Positions 17,540 through 26,297 of a stretch of 64,000 bases of DNA are shown here, in pieces (within the stretch, counting starts at the first letter, position 1; the number at the start of each line of letters is the position of its first letter). The DNA is from Paenochrobactrum pullorum (GTDB taxonomy: Bacteria; Pseudomonadota; Alphaproteobacteria; Rhizobiales; Rhizobiaceae). The notes beneath the pieces were generated by a model. The model had not been told where the DNA came from. It did no database searches and saw only the letters and a program-made list of their open reading frames with translations. Both the position numbers and the translations under genes were made by a program. The DNA is taken from the NCBI RefSeq assembly GCF_041929845.1, contig NZ_JBHEEH010000003.1, forward strand, positions 62,001 through 126,000, given 5' to 3'.

Positions 17540-18304
17540 ATGTTCGATGAATTTGATACTTTTGACCATCAATATGTGCTGGAAGTGGCTTCTGCCATCG
17601 ATTCAGCTCGCATGTCATTCCATATTCAAGGCATCCATTGTGCGCAAAATCGCCATGATATTCTTTATCACGAGTGTCTTGCCCGCATGGCTGCACCAAA
17701 TGGCGAGCTATATAACGCCAGCGAATTTGTCCCTGCCTTGGAAGTTTTGCAGAAAACTTCTTTGCTTGATCTCCACATGATCGGAGAAGTGCTCAATCGG
17801 CTCGAAGCAGATCAAACAGCCGTTTTGGGTTGTAACATCAGTGCAGATACTGTTTCCGGCGAAAAAGAATGGCCTCTTATTCTTGATCAAATCCAAGATC
17901 GTAAGCATCTAACGCAACGCTTGGTTCTTGAGATTATCGAAACCCGCCCACTTGGGATTTTGAGTACTCTGGCAGATCGGTTAGAGGAGGCACAAAGCTT
18001 AGGTTGCCGCATCGCAATTGATGATTTTGGTGCCGGTTATCTACCCCCTATCCAGCTCTATTCACTTAACCCGGATATTATCAAAATCGATGCCGGTTTC
18101 ATTTGGGCCACACGTCAAGATGATAGCTGGCTGAACAGCATCCACCATTTTGTACAATTTGCGACGTCTTTCGCACCCATAGTGGTTGCCGAAGGTATTG
18201 AAACTGAATCTGACCTGATACGCGCCGAGAAAATTGGTTTTACTCATGTCCAAGGCTGGCACCTGTCCAAGCCTGTCTCATTGCCGGCAATGAGGAACAT
18301 TTGA
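17540..18304 (+). CDS. EAL-domain cyclic-di-GMP phosphodiesterase
   Basis: A 254-residue stand-alone EAL domain. The EAL signature is ECL (45-47, YHECLARM) and the key residues of the fold are present: N99, E131 (LEIIE), D161-D162 (IAIDDFGAGY), K182 (IIKID), E219 (VVAEGIE) and Q238 (VQGWHLSKP). It should hydrolyse cyclic-di-GMP to pGpG in the cytoplasm. No sensor domain or membrane segment is attached. The next gene starts three bases after its stop, so the two are coupled. Confidence 0.85.
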   Translation: MFDEFDTFDHQYVLEVASAIDSARMSFHIQGIHCAQNRHDILYHECLARMAAPNGELYNASEFVPALEVLQKTSLLDLHMIGEVLNRLEADQTAVLGCNISADTVSGEKEWPLILDQIQDRKHLTQRLVLEIIETRPLGILSTLADRLEEAQSLGCRIAIDDFGAGYLPPIQLYSLNPDIIKIDAGFIWATRQDDSWLNSIHHFVQFATSFAPIVVAEGIETESDLIRAEKIGFTHVQGWHLSKPVSLPAMRNI

Positions 18305-18307
18305 AAC

Positions 18308-18790
18308 ATGTCAAATTCCATCGGAAAAAAGCATAAATGGTCTTTTGTCAAAAATATTCTGTCTGCTGTCTGGCATGACTTTCTCGTTCAAATAAAAACC
18401 CGCTTACCTGCTGGTAAGGACCATTTACAATTTGATGAAGCAGCAAATAAAGACTGTTACAGTGAAAATGTAGAATTACCGATATGTCCGCAATGCCTTG
18501 ATGCAAAACGGCTTTTCAGTTGTGCCCGCTGGCCGGATTGCGGCTGTCCCGATGGCACCAGAGACGTGTTTTGTCAGGGGAAGACTGTACCATGCCAATG
18601 TGTGGACAAAGATCAATCTCACAGACATTCTTTTTCGTCAGAACGTCTGCATAGTTCATTGATCACCGCAAGCTATGTGGCGCCAGCGTTGTTATGGATG
18701 TCACTGGCATCATCCCGCGCGTCATCTCAGTTATCTTTCACATCATATTCAAGATCACTGCCACCAGCACGACTTAATTCCGGCGGCTGA
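18308..18790 (+). CDS. Cysteine-rich protein of unknown function downstream of the EAL gene
   Basis: A 160-residue protein, not recognised. Nine cysteines fall between residues 50 and 98, including CPQC (60-63), CARWPDCGC (72-80) and CQC (96-98), which suggests a zinc-binding core. An N-terminal stretch (WSFVKNILSAVWHDFLVQI) is amphipathic rather than a clear membrane helix. The last 60 residues are Ser-rich and look unlike the core, so the reading frame may run past the original end. The start lies three bases after the EAL stop, which suggests a shared function in cyclic-di-GMP signalling. Confidence 0.45.
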   Translation: MSNSIGKKHKWSFVKNILSAVWHDFLVQIKTRLPAGKDHLQFDEAANKDCYSENVELPICPQCLDAKRLFSCARWPDCGCPDGTRDVFCQGKTVPCQCVDKDQSHRHSFSSERLHSSLITASYVAPALLWMSLASSRASSQLSFTSYSRSLPPARLNSGG

Positions 18791-18821
18791 TAAGCGTTTA
18801 AACTTACTGAATATGTTTAGT

Positions 18822-18856
18822 ATTGCTTAAATCTAACAGTAGAAAATTTAAGCAAT
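18822..18856 (+). promoter_or_regulatory. 11-base inverted repeat upstream of omp31
   Basis: ATTGCTTAAAT (18822-18832) and ATTTAAGCAAT (18846-18856) are perfect inverted arms around a 13-base spacer, 76 bases before the omp31 start. It could be an operator for the porin-like gene or the end of the EAL unit. The lack of G/C in the stem argues against a terminator. Confidence 0.35.
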
Positions 18857-18931
18857 TCAACTCGTCCCAAAGCAATATTTATTTAGTAAAAACGAATAAT
18901 ATTGCAAACTTTGTTTCATTTGGAGGTCATT

Positions 18932-19723
18932 ATGAAACTTAAATCTACCCTATTATACACTGTATTTTCAGCCGTAGCTATTTCAGCTGTTTATGCTGCC
19001 GATGCGGTTGTTTATACAGAACCTGTACCCGTAGCTTTTGTTGATACATTTTCGTGGACCGGGGGATATATTGGTTTAAATGCCGGATATGCCGGCGGTA
19101 AATTCAAACACCCATTCACATCAACATCAGTACCACAAGTGAATGCACCAGAATCTCAAGTCATGGCGCTCAGAGCAGCGGGCGGTAGTATTGTAAACTC
19201 TGGTTCTGCGGACATTACGGCAAGTGGTTTTGCTGGTGGCGTGCAAGCAGGTTACAACTGGCAATTCGACAATAATTTTATTGTCGGTATTGAAGCCGAC
19301 TTCCAAGGCTCAAACATGAAGGGTGAAATCAAACTTCATCAAGATGATCTGCAGGTAAAAGCCGGCACCAAAGTCAACTGGTTTGGTACAGTACGCGCCC
19401 GTCTCGGCTACACACCTGTTGAGCGTTTCATGGTTTATGCAACAGGAGGTCTGGCTTACGGCAAGGTCAAATCCTATGCTGATGCTTCGAATGGCTATGA
19501 ATCAGAAAGCCTTTCAAAATCCAAAACCAAAGCAGGTTGGACAGTTGGTGCCGGTGCAGAATATGCCTTCACCAACAATTGGACACTGAAAAGCGAATAT
19601 CTCTACACCGATCTTGGCAAGACCACTTTAGCCAATTTCTCGGATGATTGGGGCACGCATTTCAAACTGAAAAATGATGTCAGTTTCCATACTGTACGTG
19701 TTGGGCTGAATTATAAATTCTAA
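18932..19723 (+). CDS. omp31: Omp31/Omp25-family outer membrane beta-barrel protein
   Basis: A 263-residue outer-membrane protein with a cleavable signal peptide (about residues 1-22, VYA-AD) and an eight-stranded barrel. Family motifs are clear: WTGGYIGLNAGYAGGKFKHPF, GFAGGVQAGYNWQFDNNFIVGIEADFQG, VNWFGTVRARLGYTPVERFMVY, ATGGLAYGKVKS, AGWTVGAGAEYAFTNNWTLK and the C-terminal VRVGLNYKF. This is close to Omp31 of Brucella, a surface antigen and hemin-binding protein. GGAGG eight bases before the ATG at 18932 fixes the start. Confidence 0.92.
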   Translation: MKLKSTLLYTVFSAVAISAVYAADAVVYTEPVPVAFVDTFSWTGGYIGLNAGYAGGKFKHPFTSTSVPQVNAPESQVMALRAAGGSIVNSGSADITASGFAGGVQAGYNWQFDNNFIVGIEADFQGSNMKGEIKLHQDDLQVKAGTKVNWFGTVRARLGYTPVERFMVYATGGLAYGKVKSYADASNGYESESLSKSKTKAGWTVGAGAEYAFTNNWTLKSEYLYTDLGKTTLANFSDDWGTHFKLKNDVSFHTVRVGLNYKF

Positions 19724-19743
19724 TTTCAAACCTGCAGTAATAG

Positions 19744-19775
19744 AAGCCGCCCTGCTCCAGTCGGGCGGCTTTTTT
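19744..19775. terminator. Intrinsic terminator after omp31
   Basis: AAGCCGCCC and GGGCGGCTT form a 9-base stem with a 10-base loop followed by a T-run (19770-19775). It terminates omp31 and lies just before the convergent peptidase gene end. Confidence 0.9.
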
Positions 19776-19788
19776 CATCAATCAATTA

Positions 19789-20895
19789 TCAAGCTTGTTT
19801 GACAATCATATCACGCGGCATGTCGGAGAGGACTTCAGCGCCTGTCGAGCGCATGATCACGATCTCTTCCTGACGTACGCCAAACTCTTTCGCCAGATAA
19901 ATACCTGGCTCGATCGAGAACACCATGCCTTCTTCCAAAACCACATCGGACGTGCCGGTGATGTAAGGCGTTTCATGCACATCCAACCCCAAACCATGGC
20001 CGGTACGGTGCAGGAAATATTCGCCAAAACCTGCCTGTGTAATGTGATCACGCGCTGCACGATCCACTTCACAAGCTTTGACACCCGGCTTGGCGGCGGC
20101 GATTGCTTTTGCTACTGCTTCATTCACAATATCAAACACTTGCGTGAATTTCTCTGTTGGTTCACCAAAGAAACCGCTGCGGGTCATGTCGGACGGATAG
20201 CCGTTCAATCGCGCACCAATATCGATCATCACAGCATCGCCGCTTTGTAACTTGGTTGCGCCGGTATGATGGTGTGGATAAGCACCATTTTCACCAAAGC
20301 AAACGCTGACGAAAATAGGCCGTGCGCTATTAGCCTTGAAATGATCACGAATAACAGTTGCTACATCCAGCTCTGTAATGCCGAGTTTCAATGCATCATA
20401 GCCTGCCTGCATGGCAGCATCATTCAACAAGGCGCTGGCTTTGAGCAGAGCATATTCATGCTCGTCTTTATGCGCACGCAGATGGCCAACGGTGTCATTG
20501 GTAAATTTCCGCGCTGTGTGCGGAACATTGTCCAAAACCAGCAAGGCGAAATCCGCACGCATGGTTTCATCCAATGCTATCACCGGATTGGCTGGCAGTT
20601 CGCAAGCGCTAACCAGTTCGTTAAAAGCGGCAATCGGTCCATCGGCATCCGCCCAAGTGACAAATGGCAGATCGGTTTTATTGCGTGCGCTATCCGCATT
20701 CAAAACAGGCATCAAAAAGCCCGCATGTTTTTGCGAAACGAGCAGCATTACAGCGCGTTCATCGCCATGCGGATCAACGCCGCTCATATAAATCATATGC
20801 GTCGAAGGCCCGATCACCACCAGATCGGTTCCGGTTGCAAGCATTTGCTCACGCAATGCCGCAATACGCTTTTCGTTTGAAAAAGACATGTTCAA
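19789..20895 (-). CDS. M24-family metallopeptidase (Xaa-Pro aminopeptidase/dipeptidase)
   Basis: A 368-residue pita-bread metallopeptidase with an N-terminal creatinase-like domain (about 1-140) and a catalytic domain. All five metal ligands are present: D225 (MIDIGARL), D236 (SDMTR), H300 (HRTGHGLGLDVHE), E329 (SIEPGIY) and E343 (RQEEIV). It should cleave Xaa-Pro peptides in the cytoplasm. It lies downstream of a peptide-type ABC binding-protein gene on the same strand, 55 bases away with a hairpin between, which suggests breakdown of imported peptides. Confidence 0.88.
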   Translation of the reverse strand: MNMSFSNEKRIAALREQMLATGTDLVVIGPSTHMIYMSGVDPHGDERAVMLLVSQKHAGFLMPVLNADSARNKTDLPFVTWADADGPIAAFNELVSACELPANPVIALDETMRADFALLVLDNVPHTARKFTNDTVGHLRAHKDEHEYALLKASALLNDAAMQAGYDALKLGITELDVATVIRDHFKANSARPIFVSVCFGENGAYPHHHTGATKLQSGDAVMIDIGARLNGYPSDMTRSGFFGEPTEKFTQVFDIVNEAVAKAIAAAKPGVKACEVDRAARDHITQAGFGEYFLHRTGHGLGLDVHETPYITGTSDVVLEEGMVFSIEPGIYLAKEFGVRQEEIVIMRSTGAEVLSDMPRDMIVKQA

Positions 20896-20912
20896 ATTCC
20901 TGATCTCAAAAG

Positions 20913-20939
20913 TTCGAGGGCTGCAATACAGCCCTCGAA
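20913..20939 (-). terminator. Intercistronic hairpin between the peptide-binding protein and M24 peptidase genes
   Basis: TTCGAGGGCTG and CAGCCCTCGAA form a perfect 11-base stem with a 5-base loop. On the minus strand it follows the binding-protein stop by 11 bases and is followed by only a short T-run. It probably acts as a partial terminator or 3-prime stabiliser, giving more binding protein than peptidase. Confidence 0.7.
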
Positions 20940-20950
20940 ACCTTTGATTT

Positions 20951-22537
20951 TTAGTTTTTGGTCACAAGACGATAATAAACAAAATCAGCAATCGCGCCAT
21001 TCACATAGCCGTTTACTTTGTTGTTCATCGGAACCTGATAGGCAGCCTGAAACATAACGACAATCGGCGACTCTGCCTGAACGCGTTTTTGCAGTTCAGT
21101 ATAAAGCTCTTTACGCTTTTCTGCATCTGGCTCGGATAAGGCTTTGTCGGTCATGTCATTGATGTCGTTTGGAACCGCCCAAGCATTGCGCCATGCTGTG
21201 GTTGCCTGATAATTCTCGTCGGAATTATCACGGTTATAAGCAAATGCTTTGGCATTGGAATGCGGATCCATGAAGTCCGGCCCCCAATAGAGCAACACGC
21301 CATCATGGCTGCGTTCACGATATTTGGTAATGACCTGAGAACCGGTGCCCGGCAGAATGTCGAAATTGATGCCGCCTTCAGCAAAGCTTGCCTGCAAGGA
21401 TTGAGCCATATCGGCAAAAGGTGCCGAATTGATCACATCAAGCTTCACATTGATCGGTGTTTTAATGCCGGCATCTTTCAGGATCTGTTTGGCTTTTTCA
21501 GGGTTGTAGCTATATGGCGTTTCGTCATATGAACCAGGGAAACCCTTTGGCCAGAATGCCTGATGCGGCACCATCTGACCTTTAAGGAAGGTATTGGACA
21601 TGCCTTCATAATCAACCAGATAACGAGCGGCTTCCCAAACAGCTTTCGGCTGCAAAGCTTCTGATTTTTGGTTGAAAGCGAGGAAGTGAACGGCTGCCTG
21701 CGGGAAGCTTTCTACTTTGATATCATCGCTTTTGATACCGGCAATCTGGTCGGCGGTCATATTGCGCGCCATATCAACATCACCTGATGTCAGCAACAAT
21801 TGCTGCGTCGCAGATTCCGCCACATGACGAATGACAATGGCACGCATCGCAGGTGCGCCTTTGAAATAATCAGGATTGGCGTTCAAGCGTACCATTTCAC
21901 CCGGCTTATAAGCAGCAAGTGTGAAAGGGCCTGAACCTGCACTGTTGGTGTTCAACCAACCATTGCCCATATCGCCGTCTTTTTCATTGGCCATCACTGT
22001 TTTTTCATCAACAATGGAAGCCGGACGGGCAGCCAGTACGTTCAGCACAAAAGCGGATGAGAAATCGCCATCATATTTGAGCACAACCTGACCGTTATCG
22101 ACTGTAATCATCTCATCGACATTTTCAGGTGTCCAGCCAAGCTGGGTGAGGATGAAAGCCGGTGTCAGATTCAGCTTGATGACGCGGGCAAGCGAAAAGA
22201 CCACATCTTCCGCACGCACCGGATTGCCGGAGTTGAACTTGGCATTTTCGCGCATGGTGAAGCGGATGGTTTTTGCCGCTTCATCGGCAACCCATTCGGA
22301 TGCCAGACCTGCTGCCAAAATGCTTGTGTCTTCTGCATCATATTGCACCAGACGGTCATAAAGATTGCTGACCAGTTCACCTGATGAAAACTCGTAAGCC
22401 TGTGCCGGATCGAGTGCTACAATATCATTGATATTTTGTGCCACCACCAAGGAATGATCCGGCGTTGCCGCCCATGCAGGCTGCATGAACGGCAGTGTCA
22501 AAGCGGCCGCCATCAAGGCTGCTTTATAAAATTTCAT
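20951..22537 (-). CDS. ABC transporter substrate-binding protein, family 5 (dipeptide/oligopeptide type)
   Basis: A 528-residue periplasmic binding protein with a signal peptide (AWA-AT near residue 24) and the SBP_bac_5 features: ARVIKLNLTPAFILTQLG, MRENAKFNSGNPVRAEDVVFSL, AYKPGEMVRLNANPDYFKG and NPEKAKQILKDAGI. It delivers peptides or similar ligands to the permease pair encoded divergently at 23462. GGAGG eight bases before the ATG at 22537 sets the start; an upstream ATG lacks such a site. The ligand cannot be told from sequence. Confidence 0.9.
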   Translation of the reverse strand: MKFYKAALMAAALTLPFMQPAWAATPDHSLVVAQNINDIVALDPAQAYEFSSGELVSNLYDRLVQYDAEDTSILAAGLASEWVADEAAKTIRFTMRENAKFNSGNPVRAEDVVFSLARVIKLNLTPAFILTQLGWTPENVDEMITVDNGQVVLKYDGDFSSAFVLNVLAARPASIVDEKTVMANEKDGDMGNGWLNTNSAGSGPFTLAAYKPGEMVRLNANPDYFKGAPAMRAIVIRHVAESATQQLLLTSGDVDMARNMTADQIAGIKSDDIKVESFPQAAVHFLAFNQKSEALQPKAVWEAARYLVDYEGMSNTFLKGQMVPHQAFWPKGFPGSYDETPYSYNPEKAKQILKDAGIKTPINVKLDVINSAPFADMAQSLQASFAEGGINFDILPGTGSQVITKYRERSHDGVLLYWGPDFMDPHSNAKAFAYNRDNSDENYQATTAWRNAWAVPNDINDMTDKALSEPDAEKRKELYTELQKRVQAESPIVVMFQAAYQVPMNNKVNGYVNGAIADFVYYRLVTKN

Positions 22538-22596
22538 AAAAATTTCCTCCACTTCAGTTTAAGTGCTGTTGTCAGCGTGTCAGTTGTTGATATGCA

Positions 22597-23226
22597 TCAC
22601 AAAATTTTGGTCGGCACCTCCGGCACCACCACATTGTTCAAACCGGAATTATTGAAAACGGCCAGTGAGCCAACCCATAATAGGCGGGCTGGTTTATCGC
22701 TGCGATTGCCCCATGAATGAGGCGTGATACCGCGATAATGCAGGCTGTCACCTTCAACCATGGTAAATTCCTGCCCGTCGAGACACAGAATGATTGAGCC
22801 TTCCAGAATGTAAATCAGCTCGTCGCCTTCATGGCTGACAGCCTCGGCCTCATAACCGGCCGGTGCATTCAAAATGAATGACGAAAGCTGATTGCCCGGC
22901 AATTGACTGCCAAGCTTTTCATAAAGCAAAGGCGAACCGGCAATCGAAAAGCGCGGGCGGGTGGCCGCTTGGGTAAAGCCCTGCTCCAATGTCGGCTCAG
23001 AGATAAAATAATCCAGGTTCACATCCAGTGCGCGGGCAATACCGGCAAGCGCTGCCAAGGTGGGCGTTGCGAAATCCCGCTCGACCTGACTGAGATAACC
23101 AACCGACAAATTGGCGCCATCGCCCAATTGCTGCAATGTCATGCCAAGCTGCTTTCTGCGCATACGGATCAGGTGTCCGATCTGCGTTTCAAGCTCTGAT
23201 GATGGGCGGCCAAGTTTTTTACTCAA
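22597..23226 (-). CDS. XRE-family regulator with C-terminal cupin domain
   Basis: A 209-residue regulator. An N-terminal helix-turn-helix (about 14-72, MTLQQLGDGANLSVGYLSQVERDFATPTLAALAGIARAL) is joined to a C-terminal cupin (about 125-195, SHEGDELIYILEGSIILCLDGQEFTMVEGDSLHYRGITPHSWGN) that probably senses a small ligand. It lies between the divergent parts of the ABC transporter and most likely controls both: the binding protein on its own strand and the permease operon opposite. Confidence 0.88.
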   Translation of the reverse strand: MSKKLGRPSSELETQIGHLIRMRRKQLGMTLQQLGDGANLSVGYLSQVERDFATPTLAALAGIARALDVNLDYFISEPTLEQGFTQAATRPRFSIAGSPLLYEKLGSQLPGNQLSSFILNAPAGYEAEAVSHEGDELIYILEGSIILCLDGQEFTMVEGDSLHYRGITPHSWGNRSDKPARLLWVGSLAVFNNSGLNNVVVPEVPTKIL

Positions 23227-23250
23227 ATTTTTCCCTCATAAAAATTTTTT

Positions 23251-23261
23251 TGATTTAATCA
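23251..23261. promoter_or_regulatory. Short palindrome in the divergent promoter region of the XRE-cupin gene
   Basis: TGATTTAATCA is an 11-base palindrome 25 bases upstream of the regulator start, in the gap of about 235 bases shared with the permease operon. The position fits an autoregulatory operator for the XRE-cupin protein; the sequence is too short to be firm. Confidence 0.25.
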
Positions 23262-23461
23262 GATTTTTCGTTATTATCCAAGTGAAATTTTGCAAAGAGC
23301 ATAGTGAAGTAAAGCGCTTTTATCCGGTTTTTTCATTGAAAAACCATAGGAAACGCGCCGGAAATCAATTGTTTGAGCAAAATCAAATGACATGCCTGTG
23401 GGAGGCTCAATGATCTTTTTCTTCATGCCGCATGCGGCTGATTCTGGCGGGAGGATTAGCA

Positions 23462-24538
23462 ATGTCTGCTGATCCCTCAGCCTCAAATAGTCTGAATTCT
23501 CTGGAAAAAGTCACAGGCAGGCTTGGCCAGACTTTCAAAGATATGAGTTATTTTTTAATCGTCATTCTGGGTACCTTTATCGGCCTTCTGGCGATCACTT
23601 TCTTCATCGGCCGTATTGTGCCGATTGATCCGGTGCTCGCAGTTGTCGGTGACCGCGCCAGCAAAGAAGTGTATGAAGCTGCACGCCAAGCCATGGGTCT
23701 CGACCGCCCGCTGATCATGCAGTTTTTCTCTTATGTCGGCGATGTTTTCAGCGGTAATCTCGGCAATTCCATTTCCACCGGACGTTCAGTTGCACAGGAT
23801 TTGGCACGCGTTTTCCCCGCCACTTTAGAAATGGCCACCATCGGCATAATCATTGGTGTGGTGTTTGGCGTACCGATGGGCGTTTATGCAGCCACCCATC
23901 AAAGCGGCTGGCTGGATCAGCTGATCCGCGTTTTCGGTCTGCTCGGCTATGCTGTTCCGGCCTTCTGGCTCGGCCTTGTCGGCCTGGCATTTTTCTATGC
24001 CCATCTTGGCTGGGTTGCGGGTCCTGGTCGTCTCGATGTTTTTTATGACGGTATGATCGATCAAATCACCGGTCTTTATCTGATTGATGCCATCATCGCG
24101 CGGGATTGGGAAATTTTTGCCAATGCTTTTGCGCATCTGATTTTACCATCATTCATCTTGGGCTTTTTCAGCCTTGCCTATATTTCACGTATGACGCGCT
24201 CCTTCATGCTGGAGCAGTTGGGGCAAGAATTTGTCACAACAGCGCGCGTGAAAGGTGTGGCGGAATGGCGAGTGATCTGGCGCCATGCGTTTTATCCGAT
24301 CCGCATTCAGCTCGTTACCGTCATCGGCTTGTCTTATGCGGCATTGCTTGAAGGCTCGGTTATGATTGAAACCGTCTTTTCATGGCCGGGCATCGGTAAT
24401 TATCTGACGACTGCCTTGTTCAATGCAGACATGAATGCCGTTTTGGGTGCCACACTGGTGATCGGTACCGTCTTCATTCTGATCAACAAATTGTCTGATC
24501 TTCTCTATCAGTTTCTGGATCCGAGGGCGCGCCGATGA
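23462..24538 (+). CDS. ABC transporter permease, DppB type
   Basis: A 358-residue inner-membrane permease of the dipeptide/oligopeptide/nickel family, with six membrane helices, PIDPVLAVVGDRASKE in the first periplasmic loop, and the cytoplasmic EAA loop (ARVKGVAEWRVIWRHAFYPIRI). The N-terminal 40 residues are polar and longer than usual. GGGAGG ten bases before the ATG at 23462 supports the start. It heads the operon of permeases, ATPases and a GAF protein, and overlaps the next gene by four bases. Confidence 0.9.
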   Translation: MSADPSASNSLNSLEKVTGRLGQTFKDMSYFLIVILGTFIGLLAITFFIGRIVPIDPVLAVVGDRASKEVYEAARQAMGLDRPLIMQFFSYVGDVFSGNLGNSISTGRSVAQDLARVFPATLEMATIGIIIGVVFGVPMGVYAATHQSGWLDQLIRVFGLLGYAVPAFWLGLVGLAFFYAHLGWVAGPGRLDVFYDGMIDQITGLYLIDAIIARDWEIFANAFAHLILPSFILGFFSLAYISRMTRSFMLEQLGQEFVTTARVKGVAEWRVIWRHAFYPIRIQLVTVIGLSYAALLEGSVMIETVFSWPGIGNYLTTALFNADMNAVLGATLVIGTVFILINKLSDLLYQFLDPRARR

Positions 24539-25440
24539 GCACATTGCACAACTGGCTTTTAGACGACTCGCCTTCTTCGCGTTTTCAGGCACGGATCGGA
24601 CGTTTTTGGCGCGTTTTCACCGCTCTTTTGCGTAATCCGCTGACCGTTATCGGCCTGATTATCATTTTGGCATTGCTGCTGATTGCAGCTTTTGCACCGA
24701 TGATTGCCCCTTATTCACCTACCAGCCAAAACCTCACCGCCCGCTTGATGGCTCCAAGCAGTGAACATTGGATGGGCACAGACGAGCTTGGCCGTGATAT
24801 CTGGTCACGCGTGGTTTATGGTGCACGCATCACTTTGCTGATTGTCACTATGGTTGGCGTCATTGCAGCACCCCTTGGCTTGATTATCGGTGCGGTTGCC
24901 GGCTATTTCGGCGGCTGGGTAGATCGCGCCATGATGGCGATCACCGATATTTTTCTATCCATGCCCAAGCTTATTATGGCGCTGGCTTTTGTGGCAGCGC
25001 TCGGGCCCGGCATTGAAAATGCGATTATTGCCATCGCCCTCACCGCATGGCCGGTTTATGCCCGTATTGCACGCGCTGAAACCATCACGTTCAGAGATGC
25101 GGAATTTATCGCCGCCGTTCGCATTCAAGGTGCAGGTCACACCCGCATTATCTTGCGCCATGTGCTGCCGCTTTGTGCCTCATCCACAATCGTACGTGTG
25201 ACGCTCGATATGGCAGGCATTATTTTGACTGCTGCCGGGCTTGGCTTTCTTGGCCTTGGTGCGCAACCACCACTGCCTGAATGGGGCGCGATGATTGCCA
25301 GCGGTCGTAATTTTATTCTCGACCAATGGTGGGTGGCAACCATGCCGGGCTTTGCGATTATTCTTGTCAGCCTTGGCTTTTGTTTACTGGGTGATGGCCT
25401 GCGTGATGTGCTTGATCCAAAACAGGGAGGCAAACAATGA
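24535..25440 (+). CDS. ABC transporter permease, DppC type
   Basis: A 301-residue permease partner with an N-terminal OppC-like segment (VFTALLRNPLTVIGLIIILALLLIAAFAPMIAPYSP), the HWMGTDELGRDIWSRVVYGARI loop typical of DppC/OppC, and the EAA loop (AAVRIQGAGHTRIILRHVLP). It forms the membrane channel with the upstream permease. ATGA overlaps join it to both neighbours. Confidence 0.9.
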   Translation: MSTLHNWLLDDSPSSRFQARIGRFWRVFTALLRNPLTVIGLIIILALLLIAAFAPMIAPYSPTSQNLTARLMAPSSEHWMGTDELGRDIWSRVVYGARITLLIVTMVGVIAAPLGLIIGAVAGYFGGWVDRAMMAITDIFLSMPKLIMALAFVAALGPGIENAIIAIALTAWPVYARIARAETITFRDAEFIAAVRIQGAGHTRIILRHVLPLCASSTIVRVTLDMAGIILTAAGLGFLGLGAQPPLPEWGAMIASGRNFILDQWWVATMPGFAIILVSLGFCLLGDGLRDVLDPKQGGKQ

Positions 25441-26297
25441 GTGCTGCTGAAACAAGCCAACCTTTATTGGACATCAAAAACCTCACCGTGACATTCCCGA
25501 CCGCACGCGGTCCGGTCAATGTTGTCAAAGGCATTTCCTTTCACCTTGGTCGTGAAAAGCTCGGCATTGTGGGCGAAAGTGGCTCCGGCAAATCCATGAC
25601 CGGTCGTGCCATTCTCAAACTCATTCGAAGCCCGGGCAAGATTACTGCCGACCAGATGAACTTTGACGGCATTGACTTGCTGAACACATCCGAGCGGCAA
25701 ATGCGTGCCTTACGCGGCAGCCGTATTTCGATGGTGATGCAGGATCCGAAATTTTCGCTCAATCCGGTGATGACCATTGGTGACCAGATTGCGGAAGCTT
25801 TGCAAACGCATGAGAAAATCTCGCGCAAAGAGTTAAATGCCCGCGTCATTGCGATGCTGGAAGCTGTGCGGATCAACAATCCGGCGCATGTCGCCAAGCT
25901 TTATCCGCATGAAGTATCCGGTGGCATGGGGCAGCGCGTGATGATTGCGATGATGCTGATCCCGAAGCCGGATTTGCTGATTGCGGATGAGCCGACCTCA
26001 GCACTCGACGTTTCCGTGCAGGCGCAAGTGCTTGATATTATGGATGCACTCGTTTCAGACAATGGCATGGGGCTTTTACTTATCAGCCATGATCTTAATC
26101 TGGTAGCCCGCTATTGTGACCGGATCATTGTGATGAATAGCGGTGAAATTGTTGAGGAATGTCTGGCGAAAGATCTGCATCAGGCCAAACATCCATATAC
26201 GCAGGGTCTTCTTGCCGCCATGCCGAAAATTGATGAGGATCGCGACGAGCTACCCGTGCTTGACCGCAGCCTCTGGAGCGCAGGAGCACGTACATGA
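25437..26297 (+). CDS. ABC transporter ATP-binding protein, DppD type
   Basis: A 286-residue ATPase with Walker A GESGSGKS, signature VSGGMGQR, Walker B DLLIADEPTSALD and switch histidine LLISHDL. The C-terminal part is shorter than usual for DppD and lacks the Cys-rich iron-sulfur-like stretch of some members. It energises import together with the next gene, with which it overlaps by four bases. Confidence 0.9.
   Translation: MSAAETSQPLLDIKNLTVTFPTARGPVNVVKGISFHLGREKLGIVGESGSGKSMTGRAILKLIRSPGKITADQMNFDGIDLLNTSERQMRALRGSRISMVMQDPKFSLNPVMTIGDQIAEALQTHEKISRKELNARVIAMLEAVRINNPAHVAKLYPHEVSGGMGQRVMIAMMLIPKPDLLIADEPTSALDVSVQAQVLDIMDALVSDNGMGLLLISHDLNLVARYCDRIIVMNSGEIVEECLAKDLHQAKHPYTQGLLAAMPKIDEDRDELPVLDRSLWSAGART

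Noticed and set aside
16574..17540. Invertible DNA element driven by the serine recombinase
   Set aside because: No pair of inverted crossover-like sequences was found around the gene; the nearby CCCCC / GGGGG match at 17510-17536 is too short.
17540..18304. EAL protein as a degenerate, non-catalytic member
   Set aside because: Only the signature middle residue differs (ECL); the metal-binding and catalytic Glu, Asn, Asp, Lys and Gln positions are retained.
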